This document shows, in pieces, positions 15,982 through 24,385 of a stretch of DNA of 64,000 bases; position 1 is the first letter of the stretch, and each line of letters opens with the position of its first letter. The stretch is from Solimonas sp040754295 (GTDB lineage Bacteria; Pseudomonadota; Gammaproteobacteria; Nevskiales; Nevskiaceae). The position numbers and the translations under genes are program-made. The notes under the pieces are model-generated. The model worked only from the letters and a program-made list of their open reading frames with translations. It did no database searches and was not told the origin of the DNA. The DNA lies in contig JBFMCQ010000002.1 in assembly GCA_040754295.1 (NCBI GenBank), positions 62,001 through 126,000 of the forward strand, written 5' to 3'.

Positions 15982-16539
15982 GTGCCCGCGCGCTCGACCG
16001 CATTCGCGGTGCTCCTGCTCGGGCTTGCCGGGCTGGCGACGCTTCCGGCCCGCGCCGACGATGTCGGTCCCGGAGTCGAAGCGCCCGAGGCCGCCGGCGT
16101 CGTCCTCAACGGGCCGGAGGGCTCGCGCGTCAGCGCACTGCTCGGCCGGGTGCTGGTCGTCGAATTCTGGGCGTCGTGGTGCGGCCCCTGCATCGAATCG
16201 ATGCCGCGCCTGGATGCACTGCGCCAGGAGGTGCACGGCGCCGGGCATGCCGATGAGTTCGAAGTGCTCGCGGTCGGACTGGACAACAGCCTGGGCGACG
16301 CGCGGCGCTTTCTGCGGGTGCGGCCGGTGAGCTACCCGGTCGTCGTCGACACGGTCGGCATCGCGTCGCGCAACTATGGCGTCTGGCGGCTGCCGGCGAC
16401 CTTCCTGATCGACCGCGACGGCCGCATCAACCAGATTTACCACGGCTACGGGCCGGGTTTCGGCGACGACCTGCGCATGCGCGTCTTCGCGCTGCTGGGC
16501 GCCGGTACGCAAGCCTCGGCACGCGCTGGAAATCCCTGA
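15982..16539 (+). CDS. TlpA/ResA-type periplasmic thioredoxin
   Basis: 185-residue thioredoxin-fold protein with an N-terminal signal peptide (residues 1-25, ending A-R-A). The redox motif is W-C-G-P-C in VVEFWASWCGPCIE (about residues 59-72), and the cis-Pro segment is LPATFLID. Relatives reduce apocytochrome c or other periplasmic disulfides. The GTG start at 15982 lies 3 nt after the ffh stop, so it is in the ffh transcript. The position between ffh and rpsP is not part of the usual conserved order and may be local. Confidence 0.85.
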   Translation: MPARSTAFAVLLLGLAGLATLPARADDVGPGVEAPEAAGVVLNGPEGSRVSALLGRVLVVEFWASWCGPCIESMPRLDALRQEVHGAGHADEFEVLAVGLDNSLGDARRFLRVRPVSYPVVVDTVGIASRNYGVWRLPATFLIDRDGRINQIYHGYGPGFGDDLRMRVFALLGAGTQASARAGNP

Positions 16540-16554
16540 GGAAATCGCTACAAT
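16527..16554 (+). promoter_or_regulatory. Possible promoter of rpsP operon
   Basis: TACAAT (16549-16554) is a good -10 hexamer. Sixteen nt upstream is TGGAAA (16527-16532), only a weak -35. The stretch after the -10 (ACGCGCCC) is a GC-rich discriminator of the kind found at stringently controlled ribosomal promoters. The first start codon is 52 nt downstream of the -10. Confidence 0.4.
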
Positions 16555-16605
16555 ACGCGCCCTTCAGCGGCCCGTGGCCGCTTTCGTCATTGGAATGGCT
16601 CAAGC

Positions 16606-16857
16606 ATGGTAACGATTCGTCTGGCACGCGCCGGCGCCAAGAAGCGCCCGTTCTATCACGTGGTGGCCACGGAGAAGAGCAGCCCGCGCGACGGTCGCTT
16701 CATCGAGCGCGTCGGCTACTACAACCCGAACGCCAGGGGCGCCGAGCAGAAGCTGGTGCTGGATCTGGCCAAGATCGAGCAGTGGCAGAAGAACGGCGCG
16801 CAGGTGTCGGAGCGCGTCGCTTATCTGATCAAGACCGCGCCGAAGGCTGCGGCCTGA
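16606..16857 (+). CDS. rpsP: 30S ribosomal protein bS16
   Basis: 83-residue small-subunit protein. The diagnostic start MVTIRLARAGAKKRPFYHVV and the later RDGRFIERVGYYNP and AYLIKTAPK match bS16. It begins the rpsP-rimM-trmD-rplS operon, whose order is conserved across proteobacteria. The stop is 4 nt before rimM. Confidence 0.97.
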   Translation: MVTIRLARAGAKKRPFYHVVATEKSSPRDGRFIERVGYYNPNARGAEQKLVLDLAKIEQWQKNGAQVSERVAYLIKTAPKAAA

Positions 16858-16861
16858 GGCG

Positions 16862-17386
16862 ATGGGCGGGCGCCGGGTGACGCTGGGCCGCGTCGCCGGC
16901 GTGTACGGTGTACGCGGCTGGCTGCGGATCGATTCGCAGACCCGTCCGCCGGCAAAGATTCTGGCTTATCCGCGCTGGTGGCTCCGGCACGGCGGAGCGG
17001 ACATCGAGGCCAAGGTTGTTGAAGGCCGCGTCCACGGACGCGGCGTCGTGGCGCAGATCGGGACTGCCGACGGACGCGCGATCGAGGATCGCGATGCCGC
17101 CGCCGGCCTGATCGGCGCCGAAGTGCAGGTCGAGCGTGACGAGCTGCCGAAGCTGCCCAGAGGCCAGTACTACTGGGTCGATCTGGTCGGACTGCAGGTC
17201 GCCGGCACGGGCGGTGTGTCGCTCGGCACGGTGCGCGAGCTGACGACGAACGGTGTGCAGGATGTGCTCGTCGTCGTCGACGAGGCGGGTACGGAGCGCT
17301 TGATTCCGTTCGTGCGCCCCCACATCGTCAAGCGCGTCGAGCTGGACAAGGGCCGCATCGTTTGCGCCTGGGATGCGGACTATTAG
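16862..17386 (+). CDS. rimM: Ribosome maturation factor RimM
   Basis: 174-residue factor that binds uS19 and helps mature the 30S head. The N-terminal RimM domain (VTLGRVAGVYGVRGWLRI, about 6-23) and the C-terminal PRC-barrel (GQYYWVDLVGLQV; LIPFVRPHIVKRVEL) are complete. It sits second in the rpsP operon, where it is expected. Confidence 0.95.
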   Translation: MGGRRVTLGRVAGVYGVRGWLRIDSQTRPPAKILAYPRWWLRHGGADIEAKVVEGRVHGRGVVAQIGTADGRAIEDRDAAAGLIGAEVQVERDELPKLPRGQYYWVDLVGLQVAGTGGVSLGTVRELTTNGVQDVLVVVDEAGTERLIPFVRPHIVKRVELDKGRIVCAWDADY

Positions 17387-17416
17387 CAGATTACCGGGAG
17401 CCGGAGGCGTGGCTCC

Positions 17417-18166
17417 GTGAGGATCGAAGTCATCAGCCTGTTCCCCGAGTGGGTGGAGCAGGTCGTGCGGCACGGCATGCCGCGCATCGCGGTCGAGCTC
17501 GGCAAGCTCGCGCTGCATGCGCGCGATCTGCGCGACGCCAGCGAGAACCGCTGGCGCCGCGTCGACGACCGCCCGTACGGCGGCGGACCGGGCATGGTCA
17601 TGGAAGCCGGTCCGCTGGCGGCGTCGGTGCAGGCCGCGAAGGCCGAGTTGAGGCAGGCGAGGGTGGTGCTGCTCTCGCCGCAGGGCGAGCGTTTCGACCA
17701 GCGATGGGCGCAACGGCTCGCGCAGGAGCAGGAGCTGATCCTGCTCTGCGGCCGCTACGAAGGGCTCGATGAGCGCTTCCTGCGGTCGGAAGTGGATCTG
17801 GAGCTGTCGCTGGGCGACTATGTGCTGTCCGGCGGCGAGCTCGCGGCGATGGTCGTCGTCGACGCCATCGCCCGGCTGTTGCCCGGCGTGCTGGGCCATG
17901 CAGCCTCGGCGGCGAACGATTCGTTCTCGGCCGGGCTGCTGGATCACCCGCACTACACGCGCCCCGAAACCTGGCGCCGACAGCCGGTGCCGGAGGTGCT
18001 GCTCTCCGGCGACCACGCGCGCATCGCGCGCTGGCGCCTGAAGCAGGCGCTCGGGCAGACGTGGTTGAAGCGGCCCGATCTCCTCGAGGGGATCGAGCTC
18101 GATCAAGAGGTAAGGGCGCTGCTGCGCGAATTCATCGCCGAGCAGCGTGTACACGACGAAGGATGA
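17417..18166 (+). CDS. trmD: tRNA (guanine-N1-)-methyltransferase TrmD
   Basis: SPOUT-family enzyme that makes m1G37 in tRNAs and so prevents +1 frameshifting. The 249-residue protein has the deep-knot SAM site (LLCGRYEGLDERF, SLGDYVLSGGELAAM) and the tRNA-binding RPYGGGPGMVMEAGP loop. The start is GTG 17417 (then RIEVISLFPEW), and the stop overlaps the rplS region (ATGA at 18163-18166). It is third in the rpsP operon. Confidence 0.96.
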   Translation: MRIEVISLFPEWVEQVVRHGMPRIAVELGKLALHARDLRDASENRWRRVDDRPYGGGPGMVMEAGPLAASVQAAKAELRQARVVLLSPQGERFDQRWAQRLAQEQELILLCGRYEGLDERFLRSEVDLELSLGDYVLSGGELAAMVVVDAIARLLPGVLGHAASAANDSFSAGLLDHPHYTRPETWRRQPVPEVLLSGDHARIARWRLKQALGQTWLKRPDLLEGIELDQEVRALLREFIAEQRVHDEG

Positions 18167-18171
18167 GCACG

Positions 18172-18525
18172 ATGCGCACGAACAAGATCATTGCCGCGAT
18201 CGAAGCGGAACAGATGGACAAGAAAGTCCCCGACTTCCGGGCCGGCGACACGGTCGAGGTGAAGGTGAAGGTGAAGGAAGGCGAGCGCGAGCGCCTGCAG
18301 GCCTTCGAAGGCGTGGTCATCGCCCGGCGCAACCGCGGCCTGCACTCGGCGTTCACCGTGCGCAAGGTCTCGCACGGCGAGGGCGTCGAGCGCGTCTTCC
18401 AGACGTTCAGCCCGCAGGTCGCCGACATCAAGGTCAAGCGCCGCGGCGACGTGCGCCGCGCCAAGCTCTACTACCTGCGCAAGCTCTCCGGAAAGGCGGC
18501 GCGCATCGCCGAAAAGCTCGACTGA
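18172..18525 (+). CDS. rplS: 50S ribosomal protein bL19
   Basis: 117-residue large-subunit protein at the 30S-50S interface. The sequence NKIIAAIEAEQM, DFRAGDTVEVKVKVKEGERER, RNRGLHSAFTVRK and RRAKLYYLR is typical. Two ATGs are possible: 18163, which overlaps the trmD stop, and 18172, which has GAAGGA 8 nt upstream and gives the usual length. The second was chosen. It is last in the rpsP operon. Confidence 0.96.
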   Translation: MRTNKIIAAIEAEQMDKKVPDFRAGDTVEVKVKVKEGERERLQAFEGVVIARRNRGLHSAFTVRKVSHGEGVERVFQTFSPQVADIKVKRRGDVRRAKLYYLRKLSGKAARIAEKLD

Positions 18526-18535
18526 AAGCCCCTCA

Positions 18536-18551
18536 CCGCCCGCGCGGGCGG
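18536..18551. terminator. GC hairpin between convergent rplS and dapE
   Basis: CCGCCC-GCGC-GGGCGG forms a perfect 6-bp stem with a 4-nt loop in the 37 bp between the two converging genes. There is no T-run on either side, so it may act only weakly or together with Rho. Confidence 0.4.
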
Positions 18552-18562
18552 CGCCCTGCCGA

Positions 18563-19696
18563 TCACAGCAGGCGGTCGAGGATGTGCTCGTAGATCGCCG
18601 CCAGGCGCGGCAGGTCGGCGACTTCGACGTGCTCGTCGACTTTGTGGATGCTGTCGTTGACCGGCCCGATCTCGACGACCTGCGCGCCCCACGGCGCGAT
18701 GAAGCGGCCGTCGGAGGTGCCGCCGCCGGTGAACAGCGCCGCGGTGCGCCCGGTGACGCAGCGGATCGCGTCGAGGGCGGCATCGGTCAACGGGCCCGGT
18801 GCCGTGTAGTACGGCTCGCCGCTGTGCCACCAGTCCGCCTCGTAGCGCAGGCCGTGGCGCTCGAGCACTTCGGTCACGCGCGCCTTGAGACTCTCGGCGC
18901 TCGATTGCGGGCTGTAGCGGAAGTTGAAGATCAGATCGGCGTGCCCGGGGATCACGTTGTTCGCGCCGGTGCCGGCGTTGAGGTTGGAGACCTGGAACGA
19001 GGTCGGCGGAAAGTGCGCGTTGCCGTCGTCCCAGTGCGCGCCCACGAGTTCGGCGAGCGCGGGTGCGAGCCGGTGCACCGGGTTGTCCGCCTTGTGCGGA
19101 TACGCGACGTGACCCTGCCTGCCGAGCACGCGCAGGTTGCAGCCCAGCGAGCCGCGCCGGCCGTTCATGATGCGGTCGCCCAGCGCATGCTCCGCCGTCG
19201 CCTCCCCGACCAGCGCGTAATCGGGCCGCAGGCCGCGCGCTTTCAGCACTTCGACGGCGTGACGCGTGCCGTGCCGCGCGGCGCCTTCTTCGTCGCTGGT
19301 GATCAGATACGCGAGCCTGCCCGTCAGCGCGCGCCGGCCGAGCAGCCGCTCGGTCGCACAGACCATCGCCGCGAGTCCGGATTTCATATCCGCGGCACCG
19401 CGGCCGTAGAGGCGACCGTCGTGGATCGTCGGCTCGAACGGATCGGTCTGCCACAGCTCGCGCGGTCCGGCCGGTACCACGTCGGTATGGCCGGCGAGGA
19501 TCAGCAGCGGACCCGACGTGCCCAGCGTCGCCCACAGATTGGTCACGCCGCCGGCATCGATGTATTCGATTTCGAAGCCCAGCGGCCGCAGCCGCTCGGC
19601 GATCAGCGCGCAGCAGCCGGCATCGTCCGGCGTCAGCGAGCGCCGCGCGATGAGCTGTTGCGTCAGCTCAAGAACCGCGTTTTCCTCACGCCTCAC
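18563..19696 (-). CDS. dapE: Succinyl-diaminopimelate desuccinylase
   Basis: Dinuclear zinc M20 hydrolase that frees LL-diaminopimelate for lysine and peptidoglycan synthesis. The 377-residue protein has LILAGHTDVVP (His ligand and Asp), GRGAADMKSG (bridging Asp) and TSDEEGAARHGT (catalytic Glu and ligand). The body starts ELTQQLIARRSLTPDDAG, as in the family. The only nearby start is GTG 19696, which lies inside a CCTCACG heptamer array; read on this strand the array gives GTGAGGCGTGAGG, so the repeat supplies the start codon, the first residues (M-R-R-E) and a GAGG that could act as Shine-Dalgarno. It lies downstream of dapD. Confidence 0.94.
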   Translation of the reverse strand: MRREENAVLELTQQLIARRSLTPDDAGCCALIAERLRPLGFEIEYIDAGGVTNLWATLGTSGPLLILAGHTDVVPAGPRELWQTDPFEPTIHDGRLYGRGAADMKSGLAAMVCATERLLGRRALTGRLAYLITSDEEGAARHGTRHAVEVLKARGLRPDYALVGEATAEHALGDRIMNGRRGSLGCNLRVLGRQGHVAYPHKADNPVHRLAPALAELVGAHWDDGNAHFPPTSFQVSNLNAGTGANNVIPGHADLIFNFRYSPQSSAESLKARVTEVLERHGLRYEADWWHSGEPYYTAPGPLTDAALDAIRCVTGRTAALFTGGGTSDGRFIAPWGAQVVEIGPVNDSIHKVDEHVEVADLPRLAAIYEHILDRLL

Positions 19697-19723
19697 GCCT
19701 CACGCCTCACGCCTCAGGCCTCA
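19684..19723. repeat. Heptamer array CCTCACG between dapD and dapE
   Basis: Five head-to-tail 7-nt units (CCTCACG four times at 19684-19711, then CCTCAGG) plus a partial sixth run up to the dapD stop. The array covers the dapE start codon. The same unit, rotated or inverted, builds the arrays at 23347 and 39059. Confidence 0.9.
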
Positions 19724-20533
19724 TAAGTCGCGCAGCAGCGCGTTGATGCCGACCTTTTTGCGCGTCTGCTCGTTGACGCGCTTGACGATGATCGCGCAGT
19801 TGAGGCTGTAGCGCTCGGTCTTCGCCAGCGAGCCGGCGACGACGACGCTGCCTTCCGGCACGCGGCCGTAGAGGACGCGGTCGTTCTCGCGGTCGTAGAT
19901 CGGCGTGCTTTGTCCGATGAAGACGCCCATCGAGATCACCGAACCTTTCTCGACGACGACGCCTTCGACGATCTCGGAGCGCGCGCCGATGAAGCAGTCG
20001 TCCTCGATGATCGTCGGGCTCGCCTGCAGCGGCTCGAGCACGCCGCCGATGCCCACACCGCCGGAGAGATGGCAGTTCGCGCCGATCTGCGCGCACGAAC
20101 CGACGGTCGCCCAGGTGTCGACCATCGTCCCGGAGCCGACGTAGGCGCCGATGTTGACGTAGGACGGCATCAGGATCGCGTTCGGCGCGATGTATGCACC
20201 TTTGCGCACGGCAGCGGGCGGCACGACGCGTGCGCCCTGCGCCTTGAAGTCGCTTTCCGTCCAGCCGTCGAACTTGAGCGGCACCTTGTCGTAGCCGGAC
20301 AGCGCGCCCATGCCGATCGGCACGTTGTCATGCAGGCGGAAGTACAGCAGCACGGCTTTCTTGAGCCACTCGTTGACCTGCCAGCCGGACGCGGTCGGCT
20401 CGGCGACGCGCGCGCGGCCGCTGTCGAGCAGTTCGATGGTTTCGCCGACCACGGCGCGCACCGCGGCGTCGGACTTGTCCAGGGTTGCGCGGGCGTCCCA
20501 GGCGGATTCGATACGGACTTGGAGGTTGTGCAT
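19721..20533 (-). CDS. dapD: Tetrahydrodipicolinate N-succinyltransferase
   Basis: Trimeric left-handed beta-helix enzyme that succinylates tetrahydrodipicolinate, upstream of DapE in the lysine/DAP pathway. Of 270 residues, the first 100 are the helical N-terminal domain (LQVRIESAWDARA) and the rest hexapeptide repeats (KGAYIAPNAILMPSYVNIGAYVG, the GxxxxIGANCHLSGGVGIGGVLEP segment). Length and motifs are standard. It precedes dapE on the same strand, separated only by the heptamer array. Confidence 0.96.
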   Translation of the reverse strand: MHNLQVRIESAWDARATLDKSDAAVRAVVGETIELLDSGRARVAEPTASGWQVNEWLKKAVLLYFRLHDNVPIGMGALSGYDKVPLKFDGWTESDFKAQGARVVPPAAVRKGAYIAPNAILMPSYVNIGAYVGSGTMVDTWATVGSCAQIGANCHLSGGVGIGGVLEPLQASPTIIEDDCFIGARSEIVEGVVVEKGSVISMGVFIGQSTPIYDRENDRVLYGRVPEGSVVVAGSLAKTERYSLNCAIIVKRVNEQTRKKVGINALLRDL

Positions 20534-20561
20534 TGTCGGTCTGAGCGAGGTCGTGCGATTC

Positions 20562-20647
20562 GCAGGATGTGCCGAACGCAGCGCAGCGCATCGGGCAGTG
20601 GCGAGCCGGCGCGGTTTGGCTGGCGCTCGCCGCGTCCTGCGTTCGGC
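20562..20647. repeat. Nested inverted repeat between glnD and dapD
   Basis: GCCGAACGCAG (20571-20581) pairs exactly with CTGCGTTCGGC (20637-20647), and inside it GGCGAGC (20600-20606) pairs with GCTCGCC (20625-20631). The left part, GCAGGATGTGCCGAACGCAG then CGCAGCGCATCGG, resembles the sequence after radA at 11402-11440 and so appears to be a dispersed element. It fills the 129 bp between glnD and dapD. Confidence 0.6.
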
Positions 20648-20662
20648 GCGAAGCGGCAGATT

Positions 20663-23341
20663 TTACGCCGCTTCGCGCCGGTCCAGCGTGCGCACCAGCA
20701 CTTCGCGCAGCTCGTCGAGCACGCGCTCCTCGGTGATCGGCCGGTGCATGCGGTCGGTGACGTAGAAGACGTCTTCGGCACGCTCGCCGATGGTCGCGAC
20801 CTTTGCTGCGTTGAGCAGGATGCCGCGCTTCTGGAACACGCGGCCGATCAGCGACAGCAGGCCCGGCTGGTCGGCCGTGACCAGCTCCAGCAGCGTGCGC
20901 CGGCGCGCCTGGTCCTGGCTGAAATAGACCTGTGTCGGCGTGTCGAAATGGCGCAGGCGCTGCGGCGTGCGGCGGTTGACGTCGATCGTCGAGACTTCGG
21001 GATCGCTGAGCACGCGACGCAGCGCTTCGCGGATTTCCTGCGTGCGCATCGGCGAGGTGATCGGCGTGTTATCGCTCTCCATGACCACGTACGAATCGAG
21101 CACGAAGCCGTCGTCGGTCGTATGCAGGCGCGCGTCGAGGATGTTGAGGCCCTGGCGCGCGAGCACGCCGGTGGTCAGGCCGAACAGGTGATCACGGTCG
21201 CGCGTGTAGACGAAGACCGTGGTGCCGCGGTCGTCGATGGTCCCGACCATCACCACCGGCAGCTGATCCTCGGAGGCAGCAGCGATCGCCGGCAGGTGCC
21301 AGGCGAGCTCCTCCGGCGTGTGGCGCAGAAAGTAGTCGCGGTCGAACCGCTTCCATGCGGCTTCCGCGGTCGCGGCGCTGATGTTGCGCTCGGCCAGCAG
21401 CGCGAGCGCGCGCGCACGCGTTTCTTGCGCGCGCTCCTGTTCGAGCGTCGGCTGGTCGACGCCGCCGTCGAGTATGCGGATGCTCTGGCGGTACAGATCC
21501 TTGAGCAGCGACTCGCGCCAGCTGTTCCACAGCGCCGGATTGGTCGCACGGATGTCGGCGCAGGTGAGCAGGAACAGATAGTCGAGACGCAGGCGGTCGC
21601 CGACTTTCTCGGCGAACGCGGCGACGACGCGCGCGTCGCTGACGTCCTGCTTCTGCGCGGTCAGCGACATCAGCAGGTGATGGCGCACGAGCCAGCCGAC
21701 GAGGTCGGCGTCGGCATGTGACAGGCCGTGGGCCAGGCAGAACGCCGTGGCTTCCTCGGCGCCGATCGCGGAATGATCGCCGCCGCGGCCCTTGGCCATG
21801 TCGTGCCAGAACGCGGCGAGGTAGAGCAGCTCGGGCTTGGGCAGCCGCTGCATCACCTCACTGCAGAACGGCAGCTCGTGGCGGAAGCGCTGCATCGCGA
21901 AGCGGCGCGCGTTGCGTACGACGTAGAGCAGGTGTTCGTCGACGGTGAGCGTATGAAACAGGTCGTACTGCATCAGCCCGATGACGCGACCGAACTCCGG
22001 CACGTAGCGGCCGAGCACGCCATAGCGGTTCATGCGCCGCAGATTGCGCGTCAGCCCGCGGCCCTCACGGAACATCTCCATGAACAGCGCGCGCGCCTTG
22101 ACCGAGTGGCGCACCTCGTCGGTGAGCAGGCGGCCGTCGCGCAGGATCATGCGCAGCGTCTGCGCGCGGATGCCCTCGATTCTAGGGTTCTGCTGCAGCA
22201 GCAGGAACACTTCGAGCAGGGCCCAGGGCTGCTTGCGGAACACCTCGTCGTCACGCGCCTCGAGATAGCCGTGACGGATCTGGAAGCGGGCGTTGACCGG
22301 CTCGGGCTCACCATCCGCCCGGTGCAGGATCGCCTCCTCGAACAGCTGCAGCAGCATGTCGTTGAGGCAGGACAGCGACTTGATCGTGCGGTAGTACAGC
22401 TGCATGAACTGCTCGACCGCCTTGTTGGCGTCGGTGTCGACGTAGCCGAACAGCGCGGCGACCTTCACCTGGCTGTCGAACAGCAGGCGGTCCTCGCGCC
22501 GGCCGCTGATCATGTGCAGCGCGAAGCGCACGCGCCACAGGAAGTCCTGGCCGGCGAACAGCTCGTCGCACTCCTGCTTGGTCAGAAAGCCGCGCTCGCG
22601 CAGCTCCGCGAGCGTCTGTGCACCAAAATGGCGCCTCGTGACCCAGGCGATCGTGTGGATATCGCGCAGGCCGCCCGGGCTTTCCTTGACGTTGGGCTCG
22701 AGCTTGTAGCCGGTGTCGTCGTACTTGCGGTGACGCGCCGCCTGCTCGGCCCTCTTGGCCTCGAAGAAGGCCTTGACCGGCCACACCTGCTCCGGCGTGA
22801 GCGCCTGCTGCATTTCGCGGAACAGCGCCGCGTCGCCGTCCAGCAGGCGCGCTTCGAGCAGGTTGGTCATCACCGTGATGTCCTTGCCCGCTTCGGCGAC
22901 GCACTCGGCAACGGTGCGCGCGCTCTGGCCGACCTCCAGGCCCATGTCCCACGCGAACGCGGTCAGGCTCTCCAGTGACTTGCGATGCGTCTCCAGCGCA
23001 TCGCCGCTGTGCAGCAGCAGGATGTCGATGTCGGAATGCGGCAGCAGCTCGCCGCGGCCGTAGCCGCCGACCGCGGCCAGCGCCAGGCCGTCGGTCGCGT
23101 CGGGCAGGAACTTGTGCCAGGCCGCGCGCAGCACTTCGTCGACGAGATGCGAGCGGGCGTGCACCAGCGAATCGGCCGGCACGCCGTCGTTGAACAGCGC
23201 GTAGAGGCGCTCGCGCCCCCAGACCAGCGTCTCGCGGAACGCGGCGATCGAGTAGCCGCCCTGCGCCAGCCGCGAGCGGACGCGCGGCGCGCTGAAGATG
23301 GTGGCGGCCTCTTCTTCGGCCAGGTCTATTTCAGCGCCCAT
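20663..23341 (-). CDS. glnD: PII uridylyltransferase / uridylyl-removing enzyme GlnD
   Basis: Nitrogen sensor that uridylylates PII at low glutamine and removes UMP at high glutamine. About 892 residues: nucleotidyltransferase domain with VGGYGRGELLPHSDIDIL (about 83-100), a PII-UTase helical domain, an HD domain (FWHDMAKGRGGDHS) and two C-terminal ACT domains (VMVGTIDDRGTTVFVYTRD; LLELVTADQPGLLSLIG). ATG 23341 (MGAEIDLAEEE) is chosen. Upstream frame to 23383 also begins with ATG, but its 14 codons are heptamer-repeat sequence (HLTPHASRP). Neither start has a clear Shine-Dalgarno. It follows map. Confidence 0.95.
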   Translation of the reverse strand: MGAEIDLAEEEAATIFSAPRVRSRLAQGGYSIAAFRETLVWGRERLYALFNDGVPADSLVHARSHLVDEVLRAAWHKFLPDATDGLALAAVGGYGRGELLPHSDIDILLLHSGDALETHRKSLESLTAFAWDMGLEVGQSARTVAECVAEAGKDITVMTNLLEARLLDGDAALFREMQQALTPEQVWPVKAFFEAKRAEQAARHRKYDDTGYKLEPNVKESPGGLRDIHTIAWVTRRHFGAQTLAELRERGFLTKQECDELFAGQDFLWRVRFALHMISGRREDRLLFDSQVKVAALFGYVDTDANKAVEQFMQLYYRTIKSLSCLNDMLLQLFEEAILHRADGEPEPVNARFQIRHGYLEARDDEVFRKQPWALLEVFLLLQQNPRIEGIRAQTLRMILRDGRLLTDEVRHSVKARALFMEMFREGRGLTRNLRRMNRYGVLGRYVPEFGRVIGLMQYDLFHTLTVDEHLLYVVRNARRFAMQRFRHELPFCSEVMQRLPKPELLYLAAFWHDMAKGRGGDHSAIGAEEATAFCLAHGLSHADADLVGWLVRHHLLMSLTAQKQDVSDARVVAAFAEKVGDRLRLDYLFLLTCADIRATNPALWNSWRESLLKDLYRQSIRILDGGVDQPTLEQERAQETRARALALLAERNISAATAEAAWKRFDRDYFLRHTPEELAWHLPAIAAASEDQLPVVMVGTIDDRGTTVFVYTRDRDHLFGLTTGVLARQGLNILDARLHTTDDGFVLDSYVVMESDNTPITSPMRTQEIREALRRVLSDPEVSTIDVNRRTPQRLRHFDTPTQVYFSQDQARRRTLLELVTADQPGLLSLIGRVFQKRGILLNAAKVATIGERAEDVFYVTDRMHRPITEERVLDELREVLVRTLDRREAA

Positions 23342-23346
23342 GGGTC

Positions 23347-23492
23347 GTGAGGCGTGAGGGGTGAGGTGTGAAGTGAGGGGCATGAGGCGTGAGGTGTGAG
23401 GCGTGAGGCGTGAGGCGTGAGGCGTGGCAGGATCGTCCGCTTCGTGCGGTTGTGTTCTAACGCCTCAGGCCTCACCACGCCTCACGCCTCAC
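23347..23492. repeat. Inverted heptamer arrays between map and glnD
   Basis: Left array: about eleven units of GTGAGGC or one-base variants (23347-23423, with one short unit). Right array: four units of GCCTCAC, one ending in G instead of C, with one 3-nt insertion (23462-23492), which is the exact inverse of the left unit. The intervening 38 nt would form the loop. The array abuts the map stop on one side and the glnD start on the other and extends an open frame upstream of GlnD. Confidence 0.9.
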
Positions 23493-23496
23493 GCTT

Positions 23497-24279
23497 TCAA
23501 AGCTCGCCATTACGCAGCGTCAGCACTTCGTAGCCGGTCTCGGTGACCAGGACAGTATGCTCCCACTGCGCCGACAGCGAGTGGTCCTTGGTGACGACGG
23601 TCCAGCCGTCGGGCAGCAGCCTCACGTCGGCGCGCCCGGCGTTGACCATGGGTTCGATCGTAAAAGTCATGCCCGGCTGTAATTCAAGGCCCGTGCCAGG
23701 TCTGCCGTAGTGCAGTACCTGCGGCTCCTCGTGGAAGACGCGGCCGATACCGTGCCCGCAGTACTCGCGCACCACGGAAAAGCCGCGCTGCTCCACATGG
23801 CGCTGGATCGCATGTCCGATGTCGCCGAGCCGCGCACCCGGGGCGACCACTTTGATCCCCTCGATCATCGCCTCGCGCGTGGTTTCGCAGAGCCGGCGCG
23901 CCAGGATGCTCGGCTCGCCGACATAGAACATGCGGCTGGTGTCGCCGTGGAATCCGTCCTTGATGACGGTGACGTCGATATTGACGATGTCGCCTTTCTT
24001 CAGAACCTTGGCGCCGGGAATGCCGTGGCAGACCACGTGGTTCACCGAGGTGCAGATCGACTTCGGGAACGGCGGGCGGCCGGGCGCGGCGCCGTAGTTC
24101 AGCGGCGCCGGAACGTCGCCGAGCTCGCGCACGATGTAGTCGTGGCAGAGGCGGTCGAGCTCGTCGGTGCTGACGCCCGCCTTGACGTGCGGTTCGATCA
24201 TCGTCAGGACCGAGGCGGCGGCGGCTCCCGCCTCGCGCATTTTCTGCTGCTCCTCGGCGGTCTTGATCGTGATGCTCAT
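23497..24279 (-). CDS. map: Methionine aminopeptidase, type I
   Basis: Removes N-terminal Met from nascent proteins. The 260-residue protein has all five metal ligands in context: NIDVTVIKDGFHGDTSRMF (two Asp), YCGHGIGRVFHEEP (His), FTIEPMVNAG (Glu) and SAQWEHTVLVTETG (Glu). No zinc-finger extension is present, so it is the bacterial short type Ia form. It is divergent from rpsB, the common gammaproteobacterial arrangement. Confidence 0.97.
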   Translation of the reverse strand: MSITIKTAEEQQKMREAGAAAASVLTMIEPHVKAGVSTDELDRLCHDYIVRELGDVPAPLNYGAAPGRPPFPKSICTSVNHVVCHGIPGAKVLKKGDIVNIDVTVIKDGFHGDTSRMFYVGEPSILARRLCETTREAMIEGIKVVAPGARLGDIGHAIQRHVEQRGFSVVREYCGHGIGRVFHEEPQVLHYGRPGTGLELQPGMTFTIEPMVNAGRADVRLLPDGWTVVTKDHSLSAQWEHTVLVTETGYEVLTLRNGEL

Positions 24280-24379
24280 CAGTGGAGGGACGCGGTACGC
24301 CGCGGGCTCTTGCGCGACAGGGGACGGACGCCGGGCCGTCGCTGAAATGCCCGGCTGGCCTCGGGAGGGGCCGGTATGG

Positions 24380-24385
24380 TATAAA
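24380..24385 (+). promoter_or_regulatory. Possible -10 element of rpsB-tsf
   Basis: TATAAA in the 266-bp map/rpsB divergent region, followed by the GC-rich discriminator GCGCGCCC, nearly the same as after the proposed rpsP -10. No good -35 is visible at 16-18 bp. If used, it gives a 5' leader of about 155 nt (24391-24545) that is strongly GC-rich; autoregulation by bS2 through the rpsB leader is known in E. coli. I could not establish a specific structure. Confidence 0.4.

Noticed and set aside
14014..16512. An 832-codon minus-strand frame opposite the MBL gene, ffh and the TlpA-like gene
   Set aside because: Antisense shadow of three well-supported genes; composition is that of third-position GC bias and no family is recognisable.
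23347..23492. Heptamer arrays considered as a CRISPR array
   Set aside because: Units are 7 nt without unique spacers, arms are inverted, and no cas genes are present.
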